This document shows positions 1 to 6,314 of a stretch of DNA of 8,583 nt, one piece after another. The position numbers and the translations under genes are program-made. The stretch is taken from contig CAZBLR010000051.1 of the NCBI GenBank assembly GCA_964492895.1, forward strand, positions 1-8,583. The letters run 5' to 3'. Under the pieces are notes generated by a model. It saw nothing but the letters and a program-made list of their open reading frames with translations. It made no database searches and had not been told where the DNA came from. Position 1 is the first letter of the stretch; every line of letters begins with the position of its first letter. The stretch comes from DATLWN01 sp964492895 (lineage in GTDB: Bacteria; Pseudomonadota; Zetaproteobacteria; Mariprofundales; Mariprofundaceae).

Positions 1-61
1 TTTTTCCGCATACGTTCAACATAGCTCACCTGTTGATAAGAAGGCGGCTTTATTTCATCGC

Positions 62-175
62 TTACTCGACAAAATCTTTGGACGCTTTCTTGGCCTTCTT
101 CGCGGCTTTTTTCTCTTTTGGCGTTGAAGCCGCCGGTTTCTTGTCTTCTCGACCGTTCCGTTGTCCTTTTTTCAT
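62..175 (-). CDS. small lysine/alanine-rich basic protein, 37 aa
   Basis: A complete 37-codon ORF reads from ATG (173-175) to TAA (62-64) on the minus strand. The product begins MKKGQRNGRED, continues with a KKPAAS and a TPKEKKAAKKAKKAS stretch, and ends DFVE. About a third of its residues are lysine and it has no hydrophobic segment, so it should be soluble and may bind nucleic acid or ribosomes. That function is inference from charge only. The start is supported by an AAAGGAG Shine-Dalgarno at 186-192, ten bases before the ATG. Short proteins starting M-(K/S)-KGQR and rich in Lys are, from memory, recurrent unnamed hypotheticals in proteobacteria, but I cannot name a family. Its local base composition is richer in A/T than its neighbours, mainly because of AAA/AAG codons. 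Confidence 0.6.
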   Translation of the reverse strand: MKKGQRNGREDKKPAASTPKEKKAAKKAKKASKDFVE

Positions 176-228
176 GTGATGATGGCTCCTTTATGCGGGT
201 GTTCTGTTTCGATCGTTGCGGTCACATT

Positions 229-258
229 CATCCGGATTGATCCCATGGTATCCGGATG
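229..258. repeat. paired ATCCGGAT palindromes (inverted repeat), candidate operator
   Basis: CATCCGGAT (229-237) and ATCCGGATG (250-258) form a perfect 9-bp inverted repeat around a 12-bp spacer. Because ATCCGGAT is itself palindromic, the two copies also read as direct repeats 20 bp apart, about two helical turns. They lie 54-83 bp upstream of the start of the lysine-rich small gene, where a promoter or operator for it would be expected. Binding by a dimeric regulator is inference. Confidence 0.35.
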
Positions 259-415
259 TCGCATTGATCATGGATGACGAGCGGAGTTTGTTCTTCAGGG
301 AGGTGCCAGGAGCCGGCCGTGCGGAACCCTTGGCCCCGTGTGATACCAGATGCGTTCGGAACGCTTATGATTTACCTGTCATGTCTGCTGATATCCGGTA
401 AAAAGGAGGGCGACG

Positions 416-454
416 ATGTACAGGGTACGCTTTCCCGGGCGATATAACCAGTGA
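416..454 (+). CDS. possible 12-codon leader or micro-ORF with strong ribosome binding site
   Basis: ATG at 416-418 is preceded by a perfect AAGGAGG at 403-409 with a six-base spacer. The frame reads MYRVRFPGRYNQ and stops with TGA at 452-454. Upstream, TATGAT (366-371) could be a -10 box, but no good -35 is seen, and the palindrome at 352-364 would overlap the promoter spacer. Without homology this may be chance, a relic of a decayed gene start, or a translated micro-ORF in a plus-strand transcript that would end at the terminator at 714-753. No function can be suggested. Confidence 0.25.
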   Translation: MYRVRFPGRYNQ

Positions 455-705
455 TTCCGAAATCCTCTGTGCGTTTGCGATATGGCCGAACCGGGCCGCG
501 TATGGCAACACGACGGTTACCGTTCCGGGGCGGCCTGTCCAGATGGGGCAGGGGGGGGCCGCAGCTTAGAGTGAGCAATGGCGGGTGCCGAGTCCGGCCT
601 TTGCCGATGACGTTAACGTCTCGCGTTTGTTTGACGCAGAGGGGGCCTCGTTCCCGCTTAACGCGCGTAGGGTTGTTTCAATTCGCGGCACGAATCTGCC
701 ACAGG

Positions 706-753
706 CAATAAAAAAGGGCCCATGGCGATGTGCCGTAGGCCCTTGTTTTTATT
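706..753. terminator. bidirectional intrinsic terminator after tRNA-fMet
   Basis: AAGGGCC (714-720) pairs with GGCCCTT (738-744) around a 17-base loop. On the minus strand the stem is followed by a TTTTTTATT tail (from 713 downward), and on the plus strand by GTTTTTATTT (745-754). It begins ten bases past the CCA end of tRNA-fMet, so it should close that minus-strand transcript. The plus-strand U-tract would also stop any transcript from the 380-700 region. Confidence 0.8.
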
Positions 754-828
<75 letters not shown>

Positions 829-844
829 TTACGAAGTGCGCCGA

Positions 845-872
845 ACTATAGCGGCGGGGCAGGGGCTGTCAA
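845..872 (-). promoter_or_regulatory. strong sigma70-type promoter of tRNA-fMet
   Basis: Minus-strand -35 TTGACA (867-872) and -10 TATAGT (845-850) are separated by 16 bp. The -35 is a perfect consensus and the -10 matches five of six. The discriminator after the -10 is TCGGCGC, GC-rich as in stable-RNA promoters under stringent control. The predicted start near 838 leaves a roughly 10-nt 5' leader for RNase P removal. It sits in the short gap after the stop codon of the Crp-family gene. Confidence 0.8.
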
Positions 873-884
873 CTTTCCCCGGAC

Positions 885-1583
885 TTATTTCATGGCCTCG
901 GCGAGGGTTTCCAGCGCCTGCATGTCGATCTGCACCAGGCTGCGTCCCTGGATCGGGATGATGATGCCCTCCTTCTTCAGGGTGCTGATGGCGCGGGAGA
1001 TGGTCTCGCGGCTGGTCGACAGCTGGTCCGCGATCAGCTGGTGGGTCGGCAGGCGCACCTGCATGGCGCCGTCGCCGCTGGTGTGCTCGCCGTGCCTGAG
1101 GCAGAAGTCCAGGATGTAGTTGTACAGGCGGTGGGGCACGTCCATGGTGCTGATGCGTTCCAGCACCTGGGTGGTGCGCCTGAGGCGCGAGACGAGCTCG
1201 CTCAGCAGCTTCAGGGAGATCGCCGGCTGCTCGAGCAGCAGGCGCTCGAAATCGGGGCGGCGGATCTGCGCCAGGCTGGCGTCCTCCATGGTGCTGACGG
1301 TGGCCGAGCGCGGCTGGCGGTCCAGCAGGGCCATCTCGCCGAAGACGCCGCCCTCGCCGAGCAGGGACAGCACGACCTCCTTGCCTTCGGCGGTGTACGA
1401 CGAGATCTTGACCGAGCCCTTGAGGATGATGAACAGCGAATCGCCGACGTCGCCTTCCTGCACCACGATCGACTTGCGCGGCACGTTGCGCGTGGAGACG
1501 AGGGCCATGACGGCGTCGGTCTCGGCATCGTTCAGCTCCGAGAACAGGGGGACCTTGCGGATCAGGTTACGCATCGTTGTCAT
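885..1583 (-). CDS. Crp/Fnr family transcriptional regulator
   Basis: The 232-residue product has the two-domain Crp/Fnr layout. An N-terminal cyclic-nucleotide-binding beta-roll spans about residues 12-120, with the GEMALLD motif (82-88) followed by RSA (92-94), which resembles the cAMP phosphate-binding cassette. A dimerisation helix (about 122-150) and a C-terminal helix-turn-helix (about 175-210) follow. The recognition helix reads SRETISR, keeping the Arg192, Glu193 and Arg197 pattern that CRP uses on TGTGA half-sites. The N-terminal cysteine cluster of FNR is absent, so oxygen sensing through an Fe-S cluster is unlikely. The effector (cAMP, c-di-GMP or none) cannot be told from sequence. 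ATG at 1581-1583 is chosen because GGAG lies seven bases upstream. A second ATG at 1572-1574 is possible. Its start overlaps the end of the DUF190 gene by 17 nt, pointing to co-transcription and translational coupling. Confidence 0.93.
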   Translation of the reverse strand: MTTMRNLIRKVPLFSELNDAETDAVMALVSTRNVPRKSIVVQEGDVGDSLFIILKGSVKISSYTAEGKEVVLSLLGEGGVFGEMALLDRQPRSATVSTMEDASLAQIRRPDFERLLLEQPAISLKLLSELVSRLRRTTQVLERISTMDVPHRLYNYILDFCLRHGEHTSGDGAMQVRLPTHQLIADQLSTSRETISRAISTLKKEGIIIPIQGRSLVQIDMQALETLAEAMK

Positions 1584-1902
1584 CGTTCCACTCCCCCTTC
1601 ATCAGGGATACGGGCCACACCGCCACCAGATGCGGACCCAGGTGCGGGCGCATGATCTCCAGGGCGTGGTTGATCCGCTCCTCGGTGTCGATGGCCTCGA
1701 CGAGCAGCGGCAGGTCGCTGGACAGGGACAGGAAGGATGTGGTGTGCACGCCGTGCGCCCCGAGCCCCTCGGTGGCCCGGAGTACGGACACCCCGCGCAG
1801 GCCCGCCTGCTGGCACAGGGCCAGGATGGATTCCATGGCCGGCTTGCCGTCGATCTGGTCCGATTCGGACAGATAAATCCGAATACACCTACCTGGGAGC
1901 AT
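1567..1902 (-). CDS. DUF190 (PII-like) domain protein
   Basis: The 111-residue product matches the DUF190 family along its whole length: an initial strand (CIRIYLSESDQ), a KPAMESILALCQQAGLRG helix, then SVLRATEGLGAHG and a SSDLPLLVEAIDTEERI segment. DUF190 proteins have a PII-like ferredoxin fold and are thought to bind small ligands or nucleotides; several are neighbours of ion-transport genes elsewhere, but no transporter is seen here. An open frame extends upstream to 1989 inside the tRNA gene. The start at 1900-1902 is preferred because AGGAGGAGGG lies just upstream and because the homologous region begins there. It follows tRNA-Leu by 49 bp with no terminator between, and precedes the Crp-family gene with a 17-nt overlap, so the two proteins may act in one pathway (inference). 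Confidence 0.9.
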   Translation of the reverse strand: MLPGRCIRIYLSESDQIDGKPAMESILALCQQAGLRGVSVLRATEGLGAHGVHTTSFLSLSSDLPLLVEAIDTEERINHALEIMRPHLGPHLVAVWPVSLMKGEWNDDNDA

Positions 1903-1951
1903 GGTTCCCTCCTCCTGCCTCAAGGGCGATCCGCTGCCGGGACGGGTCCGG

Positions 1952-2038
1952 TGGTGCTGGGGACGGGATTTGAACCCGTAAGCCCGCAAGGGCGTGAGAT
2001 TTTAAGTCTCATGTGTATACCAATTCCACCACCCCAGC
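1952..2038 (-). tRNA. tRNA-Leu (TAA)
   Basis: An 87-nt class II tRNA on the minus strand. The acceptor stem GCTGGGG/CCCCAGC, discriminator A and encoded CCA (1952-1954) are intact. The anticodon loop CTTAAAA gives anticodon TAA, and the long variable arm (GCCC-TTGC-GGGC) is that of a leucine tRNA. The TTCAAAT T-loop is canonical. This isoacceptor corresponds to E. coli leuZ, which follows glyW and cysT; here it is separated from those two by the DUF748 gene and has a promoter of its own. Confidence 0.96.
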
Positions 2039-2064
2039 ATCGCATTGCCGGTGTCTCCCCGACA

Positions 2065-2093
2065 ACTGTACGGTGCGATGCTGACACTGTCAT
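2065..2093 (-). promoter_or_regulatory. probable promoter of tRNA-Leu / DUF190 / crp-like unit
   Basis: Minus-strand ATGACA (2088-2093, five of six to TTGACA) and TACAGT (2065-2070, four of six to TATAAT) are 17 bp apart. The predicted start near 2058 is about 20 nt before the tRNA 5' end. Its discriminator (TGTCGGGG) differs from the TCGGCGC shared by the other two tRNA promoters. Assigned from spacing and position only. Confidence 0.5.
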
Positions 2094-2148
2094 TAGTGTT
2101 TTTCTCGTGCGACGGGCCCTGGCGTTCCGCCTGCGCGCCTGCCCGTTC

Positions 2149-4470
2149 CTAGTTGAGCAGCAGCTCCACCCGGCCGGCCCCCTTCGGCTTCTCGTCGATT
2201 TTCGGCAGGCAGGCAAAGACGCGATCGGGGCTGATGCCGTCGGCCACGAGGGCCTTGGAGACGGCCGACGAACGCGCCTTGGCCAGCGACAGCAGGCGTC
2301 CGTCCTTCGCCTCGTCCCCGGAGGACTCGGCCTGCAGCTCCGTGCGGCTGGCGATGCCGCAGACCTGGAGCCGGAACGGCTTCTTCTTCAGCAGCAGCGC
2401 GATCTTGCCGATGTAGGCCTTGGCCTCATCCGACAGCGATGCCGTGCGGGGGGAGAAGGCGATCGGCGTCAGCCTGGGCCTGGAGGCATAGCCGATGAGA
2501 TCCGCTGCCATAGAGAGGGCCGGCAGGATGCTGCCGTAGGGCTGCAGCAACAGCGAGGCGTAGCTCATCGCGCCCGACTGGATGGCCGTGGACAGGGCCT
2601 GGTTGATGGCGTCGTCGATGTTGACGTTCGGATCGTCGAGGCGGCCGTTGACCGGGACGTCCAGCGAGATGTCCCCACGATCGTCCTGCAGCATGCTCAC
2701 GGCCATGTCCAGCGGCATGCCGATGCTCTGGGTGGCCTTGCCGGACTGCTTGGTGGCGTTCAGGTCCAGGTTGCGGATCGTCAGCTTGTTCTTGGCGTCG
2801 ATGGCGTGGTGGCGGATGTCGAGCTGGCCGTCGAGATCCAACTGGCCGGTGCCGATGGTGTAGCCGAAGCTCCTGGCCAGGTAGCCCGACAGCGTCGGCA
2901 TGTTCAGGCGCCTGAGGGTGATGGTGAGCCTGGCTGTCGGGTCGGCGCGGTCGAGGTTCATCTCCCCCTTGACGGTGAGCTTCCCCTGGTCGCCGATCCC
3001 GAAGGCGGCATTCACGTTGCCGGGCTGCTTGCCGCCGACCGCCAGCGGCGAGACATCGAAGGCCTCCACCGTCAGGGCGCTCTGGAACGGCGGGTAGACG
3101 GCATCGTCCGTGAAGGCGATCCTGCTTCCCTTGTCGACGGTCAGATGGCCGATCTGGACGCTGAGCGGGCCTGGGGCGGTGGCGGGCGCCTTGGGTGTCG
3201 CCGGCGCGGGGGCAGGACGGGGCATGCCGGCCTTGAGGCCGTCCAGCACGGCCATGCCGTGCTTGTCGTGCAGCAGACTCATCTCCAGGCCCTGGATATC
3301 GAGTCGGTCCATCCTGATATTCCCGGGCGACGACAGGCTGGCGCGGGTGGCGGTGATCTCCCCGACGTGGCCCATGGCGTGTGCCTTGGTCGCCGGCAGG
3401 ATGATGTCGCGGATCTTCAGGCTGGCGAGGACGCCCTGCCGGTCATGATCCACGGACAGGCCTTCCACGGCGATGCTGCCGACCGATCCCAGGTTGACCT
3501 TCCGGGATGCATCCGCGGCGCGGATGTCCTTCGCCTGAAGCGCGTTCAGGTCGAGGTTGCCCTTCGCGAAATGCAGGGTCCGGGCCTCGACATGGCCGAC
3601 GCTGGCATCGGTGGCCCCGGGCAACTCCGTCCGGAGCGCCACGTCATCGGCCTCCACATCGCCGGCCCCGATGCGCTCCGGACCATCCACGGTGAAGCCG
3701 CTGACGCGCGCCCGTGCGAGGGTCAGGGACGGCGTTCCCTTGGCGGTGCGCAGGCTCAGGCCGCGCAGCTTGATCGTGGCGTTCCTGGCACCCACGGTCC
3801 CGGGCGACGCCCCGGGCCCGGGAAGCAGGATCTGGCCGTAAAACAGCAAGCCGCCACCGTCGACGCGGTAGCCGAAGCCCGAGAACGCGCTGGGCCCGAG
3901 CCGCAGTGACGTATTCAGCACTTGATGCCCGGCCTGCGAGATGAAGGCATGGTCCATGTCCAGGGACTGGATGGGCACATCCACCTTCAGGTCGCGGCCG
4001 GAGAGCAGGATGCGCACGTCACGCAGCCTGGCCCGATGCAGGATGGCATACCACGGCTCCGACTTGCTCTCCGTGGCGGGGGTGGCGGCGGTGGCGGCGG
4101 GCATGGTCAGACCGCTGATCTGCCAGACGCCCTTTTGATCCTGCACCAGTTCCAGGTGGGCATGGTCGAGCGTGACATCCCGGACATAGATCCGGTGGTG
4201 CAAGAGCGGCCACCAGTCGACGTTGATCGCCGCCCGCCCGGCCTGCAGGCCGGGTCCCGCCTTCAGGTCATGCACGACCATGGTCCACGTGAACGGATTG
4301 ATGCGGATGCTCCCGATCTCGGCATCGGCGACGCCGTGGTCGTTCAGCCACTGCATGGCGTACAGGCGGATCGCCGGAGGGGTGGCGAGCTCCAGGGCGG
4401 TGGCCAGCCCCAGCAGGACCAGCAGGGTAATGACGGCGCGGTGTTTCAGGATGCGGAGCAGGGTGGGCAT
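2149..4470 (-). CDS. DUF748 / AsmA-like inner-membrane-anchored envelope protein
   Basis: The 773-residue product starts with a basic stretch and one hydrophobic segment (about residues 12-28, AVITLLVLLGLATAL), which should anchor it in the inner membrane with the rest in the periplasm. The bulk is a repetitive beta-rich body of the DUF748/AsmA type, with IRINPFTWTMVVHDL and YPPFQSALTVEAFDVSPL segments characteristic of that family. An Ala/Pro/Thr linker (PAPAPATPKAPATAPGP) divides the body. The C-terminus (DEAKAYIGKIALLL to GRVELLLN) looks like a diverged OmpA-like peptidoglycan-associating region. AsmA-superfamily proteins are implicated in lipid transport across the periplasm; the role of DUF748 members is unsettled. 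The start at 4468-4470 is preferred over an ATG ten codons upstream because AGGAG lies seven bases before it and the upstream ATG would sit almost on the predicted transcript start. It separates tRNA-Cys from tRNA-Leu. Confidence 0.9.
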   Translation of the reverse strand: MPTLLRILKHRAVITLLVLLGLATALELATPPAIRLYAMQWLNDHGVADAEIGSIRINPFTWTMVVHDLKAGPGLQAGRAAINVDWWPLLHHRIYVRDVTLDHAHLELVQDQKGVWQISGLTMPAATAATPATESKSEPWYAILHRARLRDVRILLSGRDLKVDVPIQSLDMDHAFISQAGHQVLNTSLRLGPSAFSGFGYRVDGGGLLFYGQILLPGPGASPGTVGARNATIKLRGLSLRTAKGTPSLTLARARVSGFTVDGPERIGAGDVEADDVALRTELPGATDASVGHVEARTLHFAKGNLDLNALQAKDIRAADASRKVNLGSVGSIAVEGLSVDHDRQGVLASLKIRDIILPATKAHAMGHVGEITATRASLSSPGNIRMDRLDIQGLEMSLLHDKHGMAVLDGLKAGMPRPAPAPATPKAPATAPGPLSVQIGHLTVDKGSRIAFTDDAVYPPFQSALTVEAFDVSPLAVGGKQPGNVNAAFGIGDQGKLTVKGEMNLDRADPTARLTITLRRLNMPTLSGYLARSFGYTIGTGQLDLDGQLDIRHHAIDAKNKLTIRNLDLNATKQSGKATQSIGMPLDMAVSMLQDDRGDISLDVPVNGRLDDPNVNIDDAINQALSTAIQSGAMSYASLLLQPYGSILPALSMAADLIGYASRPRLTPIAFSPRTASLSDEAKAYIGKIALLLKKKPFRLQVCGIASRTELQAESSGDEAKDGRLLSLAKARSSAVSKALVADGISPDRVFACLPKIDEKPKGAGRVELLLN

Positions 4471-4511
4471 GCGATTCTCCTGCGGCGTACTGCGGGGCAT
4501 GACAACGACCC

Positions 4512-4542
4512 ATTATAGTGTATCCAGCCGAGGTCGCGGCAA
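4512..4542 (-). promoter_or_regulatory. probable promoter of the DUF748 gene
   Basis: A perfect -10 TATAAT lies at 4512-4517 on the minus strand. The best -35 is TTGCCG (4537-4542, four of six) with a long 19-bp spacer. Transcription would start near 4505, giving a leader of about 35 nt to the preferred start codon at 4470. The promoter lies between tRNA-Cys and the DUF748 gene, so the latter need not depend on tRNA read-through. Confidence 0.55.
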
Positions 4543-4599
4543 GATGGGGAAAGGACCCGGTGCGGTCGGACCCGTCAGCGCGGAGACGGCGCCCGGGAC

Positions 4600-4674
<75 letters not shown>

Positions 4675-4687
4675 GGGCCATGGAACG

Positions 4688-4711
4688 AAAAAAAGGGGGC
4701 CGTTCGGCCCC
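4688..4711 (-). terminator. intrinsic terminator between tRNA-Gly and tRNA-Cys
   Basis: On the minus strand GGGGCC (4706-4711) pairs with GGCCCC (4696-4701) around a GAAC tetraloop, followed after one C by seven T (4688-4694). The stem starts five bases past the CCA of tRNA-Gly. This is a textbook Rho-independent terminator placed inside what is normally one tRNA operon. Confidence 0.8.
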
Positions 4712-4716
4712 TGATC

Positions 4717-4792
4717 TGGAGCGGGAAACCGGTCTCGAACCGGCGACCTCAACCTTGGCAAGGTTGCGCTCTACCAACTGAGCTATTCCCGC
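4717..4792 (-). tRNA. tRNA-Gly (GCC)
   Basis: A 76-nt minus-strand tRNA with acceptor stem GCGGGAA/TTCCCGC, discriminator U, encoded CCA (4717-4719) and anticodon GCC in the loop TTGCCAA. The D-arm (AGCTCAGTTGGTAGAGC) and T-loop (TTCGAGA) are canonical. It is the first gene after the promoter at 4807-4834 and is equivalent to E. coli glyW by anticodon and by its position ahead of tRNA-Cys. Confidence 0.97.
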
Positions 4793-4806
4793 GAAGCGCG
4801 CGCCGA

Positions 4807-4834
4807 ATAATGCCAAGCACGGGCATGCTGTCAA
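4807..4834 (-). promoter_or_regulatory. promoter of the tRNA-Gly unit
   Basis: Minus-strand -35 TTGACA (4829-4834, perfect) and -10 CATTAT (4807-4812, four of six) are 16 bp apart, followed by the discriminator TCGGCGC (4800-4806). Spacer length, -35 and discriminator are the same as in the tRNA-fMet promoter. The start falls near 4800, within ten bases of the tRNA 5' end. The -35 lies only about 24-50 bp from possible phoH start codons on the other strand, so the two divergent promoters must overlap or be very close; an AATAAT on the plus strand (4806-4811) could be the phoH -10 but lacks a -35. Confidence 0.75.
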
Positions 4835-4884
4835 GCGCCTGGCGGTGAAGATTGTGCATGCAGGAGGCAGCAAGTTTTGTCAGG

Positions 4885-6306
4885 ATGCGTGACGTCGCCA
4901 CAAGGGAAGGCGAGCCTGTGCCCGAGGAGGACGGTTTGATCGACAAGTCTGAACGCAAGATTTACATCCTCGATACCAACGTGCTGATCCATGATCCCAG
5001 CGCGTTGACCCGTTTCGACGAGCATGACGTCGTGCTGCCGATCGCGGTGCTCGAGGAGATGGACAAGGTCAAGCGCGGCTTCGACGAGTTGGCGCGCAAC
5101 GTCCGCGCCGTGTCCCGGCAGCTGGATGAGATCAGCGCCGACACCGAGGACCTGGAGCAGGGATGCCCGCTGCCCGGGGGAGGCAAGCTGTATTTCGAGC
5201 TGAACCACCGGGCGCTGGAGATCCTGCCGGAATCGCTGGCCCGCGGCAGCGGCGACAACCGCATCATCGCCGTGACCATGGCGATGCAGAAGGAGCACCC
5301 GGACCGCGAGGTCATCCTGGTGTCCAAGGACATCAATATGCGCATCAAGGCGCGGGCGCTGGGGCTGGTCTCCGAGGACTACCGTTCGGACAAGGTGGTC
5401 GACGATCTGGATGTGCTGTGCAGCGGCCGGGTGAAGTTCGACGACGAATCCTGGGCTGCCGGCGGCCAGATGAAGGTCGACGACGTCATCGAGGACGGCA
5501 ACCACGTCAGCCATTACCACTTCGCATGGCCGGAGCAGCTGTCCCTGCCGCACGTCAATGATTTCGTCGAGTTCCCGGGCGAGAAGGAGCAGGCGCTGCG
5601 CTGCATCGAGGTGGGGCCGGAGCGGCAGGTGCACCTGAAGGAGATGCATTCGTACCGTGGTTCCAGGAATGCGGTGTGGGGCGTGCAGGCGCGCAATGCC
5701 GAACAGAACATGGCGATGAACCTGCTGATGGATCCGGCCCTGGACATGGTCAGCATCCTCGGCCTGGCCGGTTCCGGCAAGACCCTGCTGGCCCTGGCCA
5801 GCGGCCTGAACCAGACCCTCGACCTGGGCGTGTACGAGCGCATCGTGATCACGCGCGCCACCGTGCCGATGGGCCAGGACATCGGCTTTTTGCCCGGCAC
5901 CGAGAAGGAGAAGATGGAGCCGTGGATGGGGGCCATCAGCGACAACCTGAAGCTCTTGCTCGGCAACGACTTCCACGGGCTGTCGGCGCTGGACCAGTAC
6001 AAGATCGAGATCACGTCGCTGTCCTTCGCCCGCGGCCGCACGTTCACCAGAACCTGGCTGATCGTCGACGAGGCGCAGAACCTGTCGCCGCACCAGATGA
6101 AGACGCTGGTCACGCGCATGGGCGAGGGCTCGAAGATCATCATCCTCGGCAACAATGCCCAGATCGACACGCCCTACCTGACGGCGCACACCAACGGCCT
6201 GACGATGGCGGCGATGCGCTTCGCCGGCTGGCCCCATGCCGGCCATGTCACGCTGCGTGCCAGCGAACGTTCCCGCCTGGCGGCCTATGCCGCCGATGTG
6301 ATGTAG
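4885..6306 (+). CDS. PIN-PhoH (PhoH2-type) RNase/ATPase
   Basis: An N-terminal PIN nuclease domain is fused to a PhoH-type P-loop ATPase. Using the ATG at 4885, PIN acidic residues are seen at Asp30 (ILDTNVLIHD), Glu57/58 (VLEEMDK), Asp124 (GDNRII) and Asp149 (SKDINMR). The ATPase half has Walker A GLAGSGKT (293-300) and Walker B LIVDEAQN (392-399), with a TRATVPMGQDIGFLPG motif typical of PhoH between them. PhoH2 proteins are ATP-dependent RNA-unwinding ribonucleases; some are paired with an antitoxin-like upstream ORF, which is not present here. The length (about 470 residues) is normal. The start is uncertain: ATG 4858, ATG 4885, GTG 4918 (weak AAGG) and TTG 4936 (GAGGAGG five bases upstream) are all in frame. 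The conserved part begins only at KIYILDTN (4957), so TTG 4936 is a serious candidate. It converges on the kinase gene downstream. Confidence 0.93.
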   Translation: MRDVATREGEPVPEEDGLIDKSERKIYILDTNVLIHDPSALTRFDEHDVVLPIAVLEEMDKVKRGFDELARNVRAVSRQLDEISADTEDLEQGCPLPGGGKLYFELNHRALEILPESLARGSGDNRIIAVTMAMQKEHPDREVILVSKDINMRIKARALGLVSEDYRSDKVVDDLDVLCSGRVKFDDESWAAGGQMKVDDVIEDGNHVSHYHFAWPEQLSLPHVNDFVEFPGEKEQALRCIEVGPERQVHLKEMHSYRGSRNAVWGVQARNAEQNMAMNLLMDPALDMVSILGLAGSGKTLLALASGLNQTLDLGVYERIVITRATVPMGQDIGFLPGTEKEKMEPWMGAISDNLKLLLGNDFHGLSALDQYKIEITSLSFARGRTFTRTWLIVDEAQNLSPHQMKTLVTRMGEGSKIIILGNNAQIDTPYLTAHTNGLTMAAMRFAGWPHAGHVTLRASERSRLAAYAADVM

Positions 6307-6314
6307 CAGGGCCC

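Larger units (their letters stand above)
193..713. other. gene-poor intergenic region
   Basis: No frame in this stretch gives a protein that looks real. Longer open frames run into the terminator or the tRNA gene and have Arg/Pro/Gly-rich compositions typical of non-coding GC-rich DNA. What it does hold: the ATCCGGAT pair at 229-258, a GCGTTC-G-GAACGC palindrome at 352-364 directly before a TATGAT hexamer (366-371), an AAGGAGG followed by a 12-codon ORF (416-454), a run of eight G (551-558) and a perfect 12-bp palindrome GACGTTAACGTC (609-620). Confidence 0.5.

Noticed and set aside
1..22. possible gene start on the minus strand at the left edge (ATG at 20-22 after AGGTGA)
   Set aside because: Only seven codons are visible; the spacing is acceptable but no product can be judged.
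216..226. TGTGA half-site for a CRP-type regulator upstream of the small gene
   Set aside because: The partner half-site is not TCACA-like at the right spacing, so a single 5-base match is not evidence.
1120..3909. 929-residue plus-strand open frame
   Set aside because: It runs antisense across the Crp, DUF190, tRNA-Leu and DUF748 genes, its composition is that of GC-rich shadow frames (Gly/Arg/Ala/Gln), and it has no recognisable domain or ribosome binding site.
4081..4101. GGTGGCGGC tandem repeat
   Set aside because: It is the codon pattern of an Ala/Thr-rich linker in the DUF748 protein, not an independent repeat element.
4831..6246. 471-residue minus-strand frame opposite phoH
   Set aside because: A shadow of the phoH codons; phoH has full PIN and P-loop motifs and this frame has none.
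4852..6306. PhoAT-type toxin-antitoxin pair
   Set aside because: No small antitoxin-like ORF precedes phoH; the upstream space holds the tRNA-Gly promoter.
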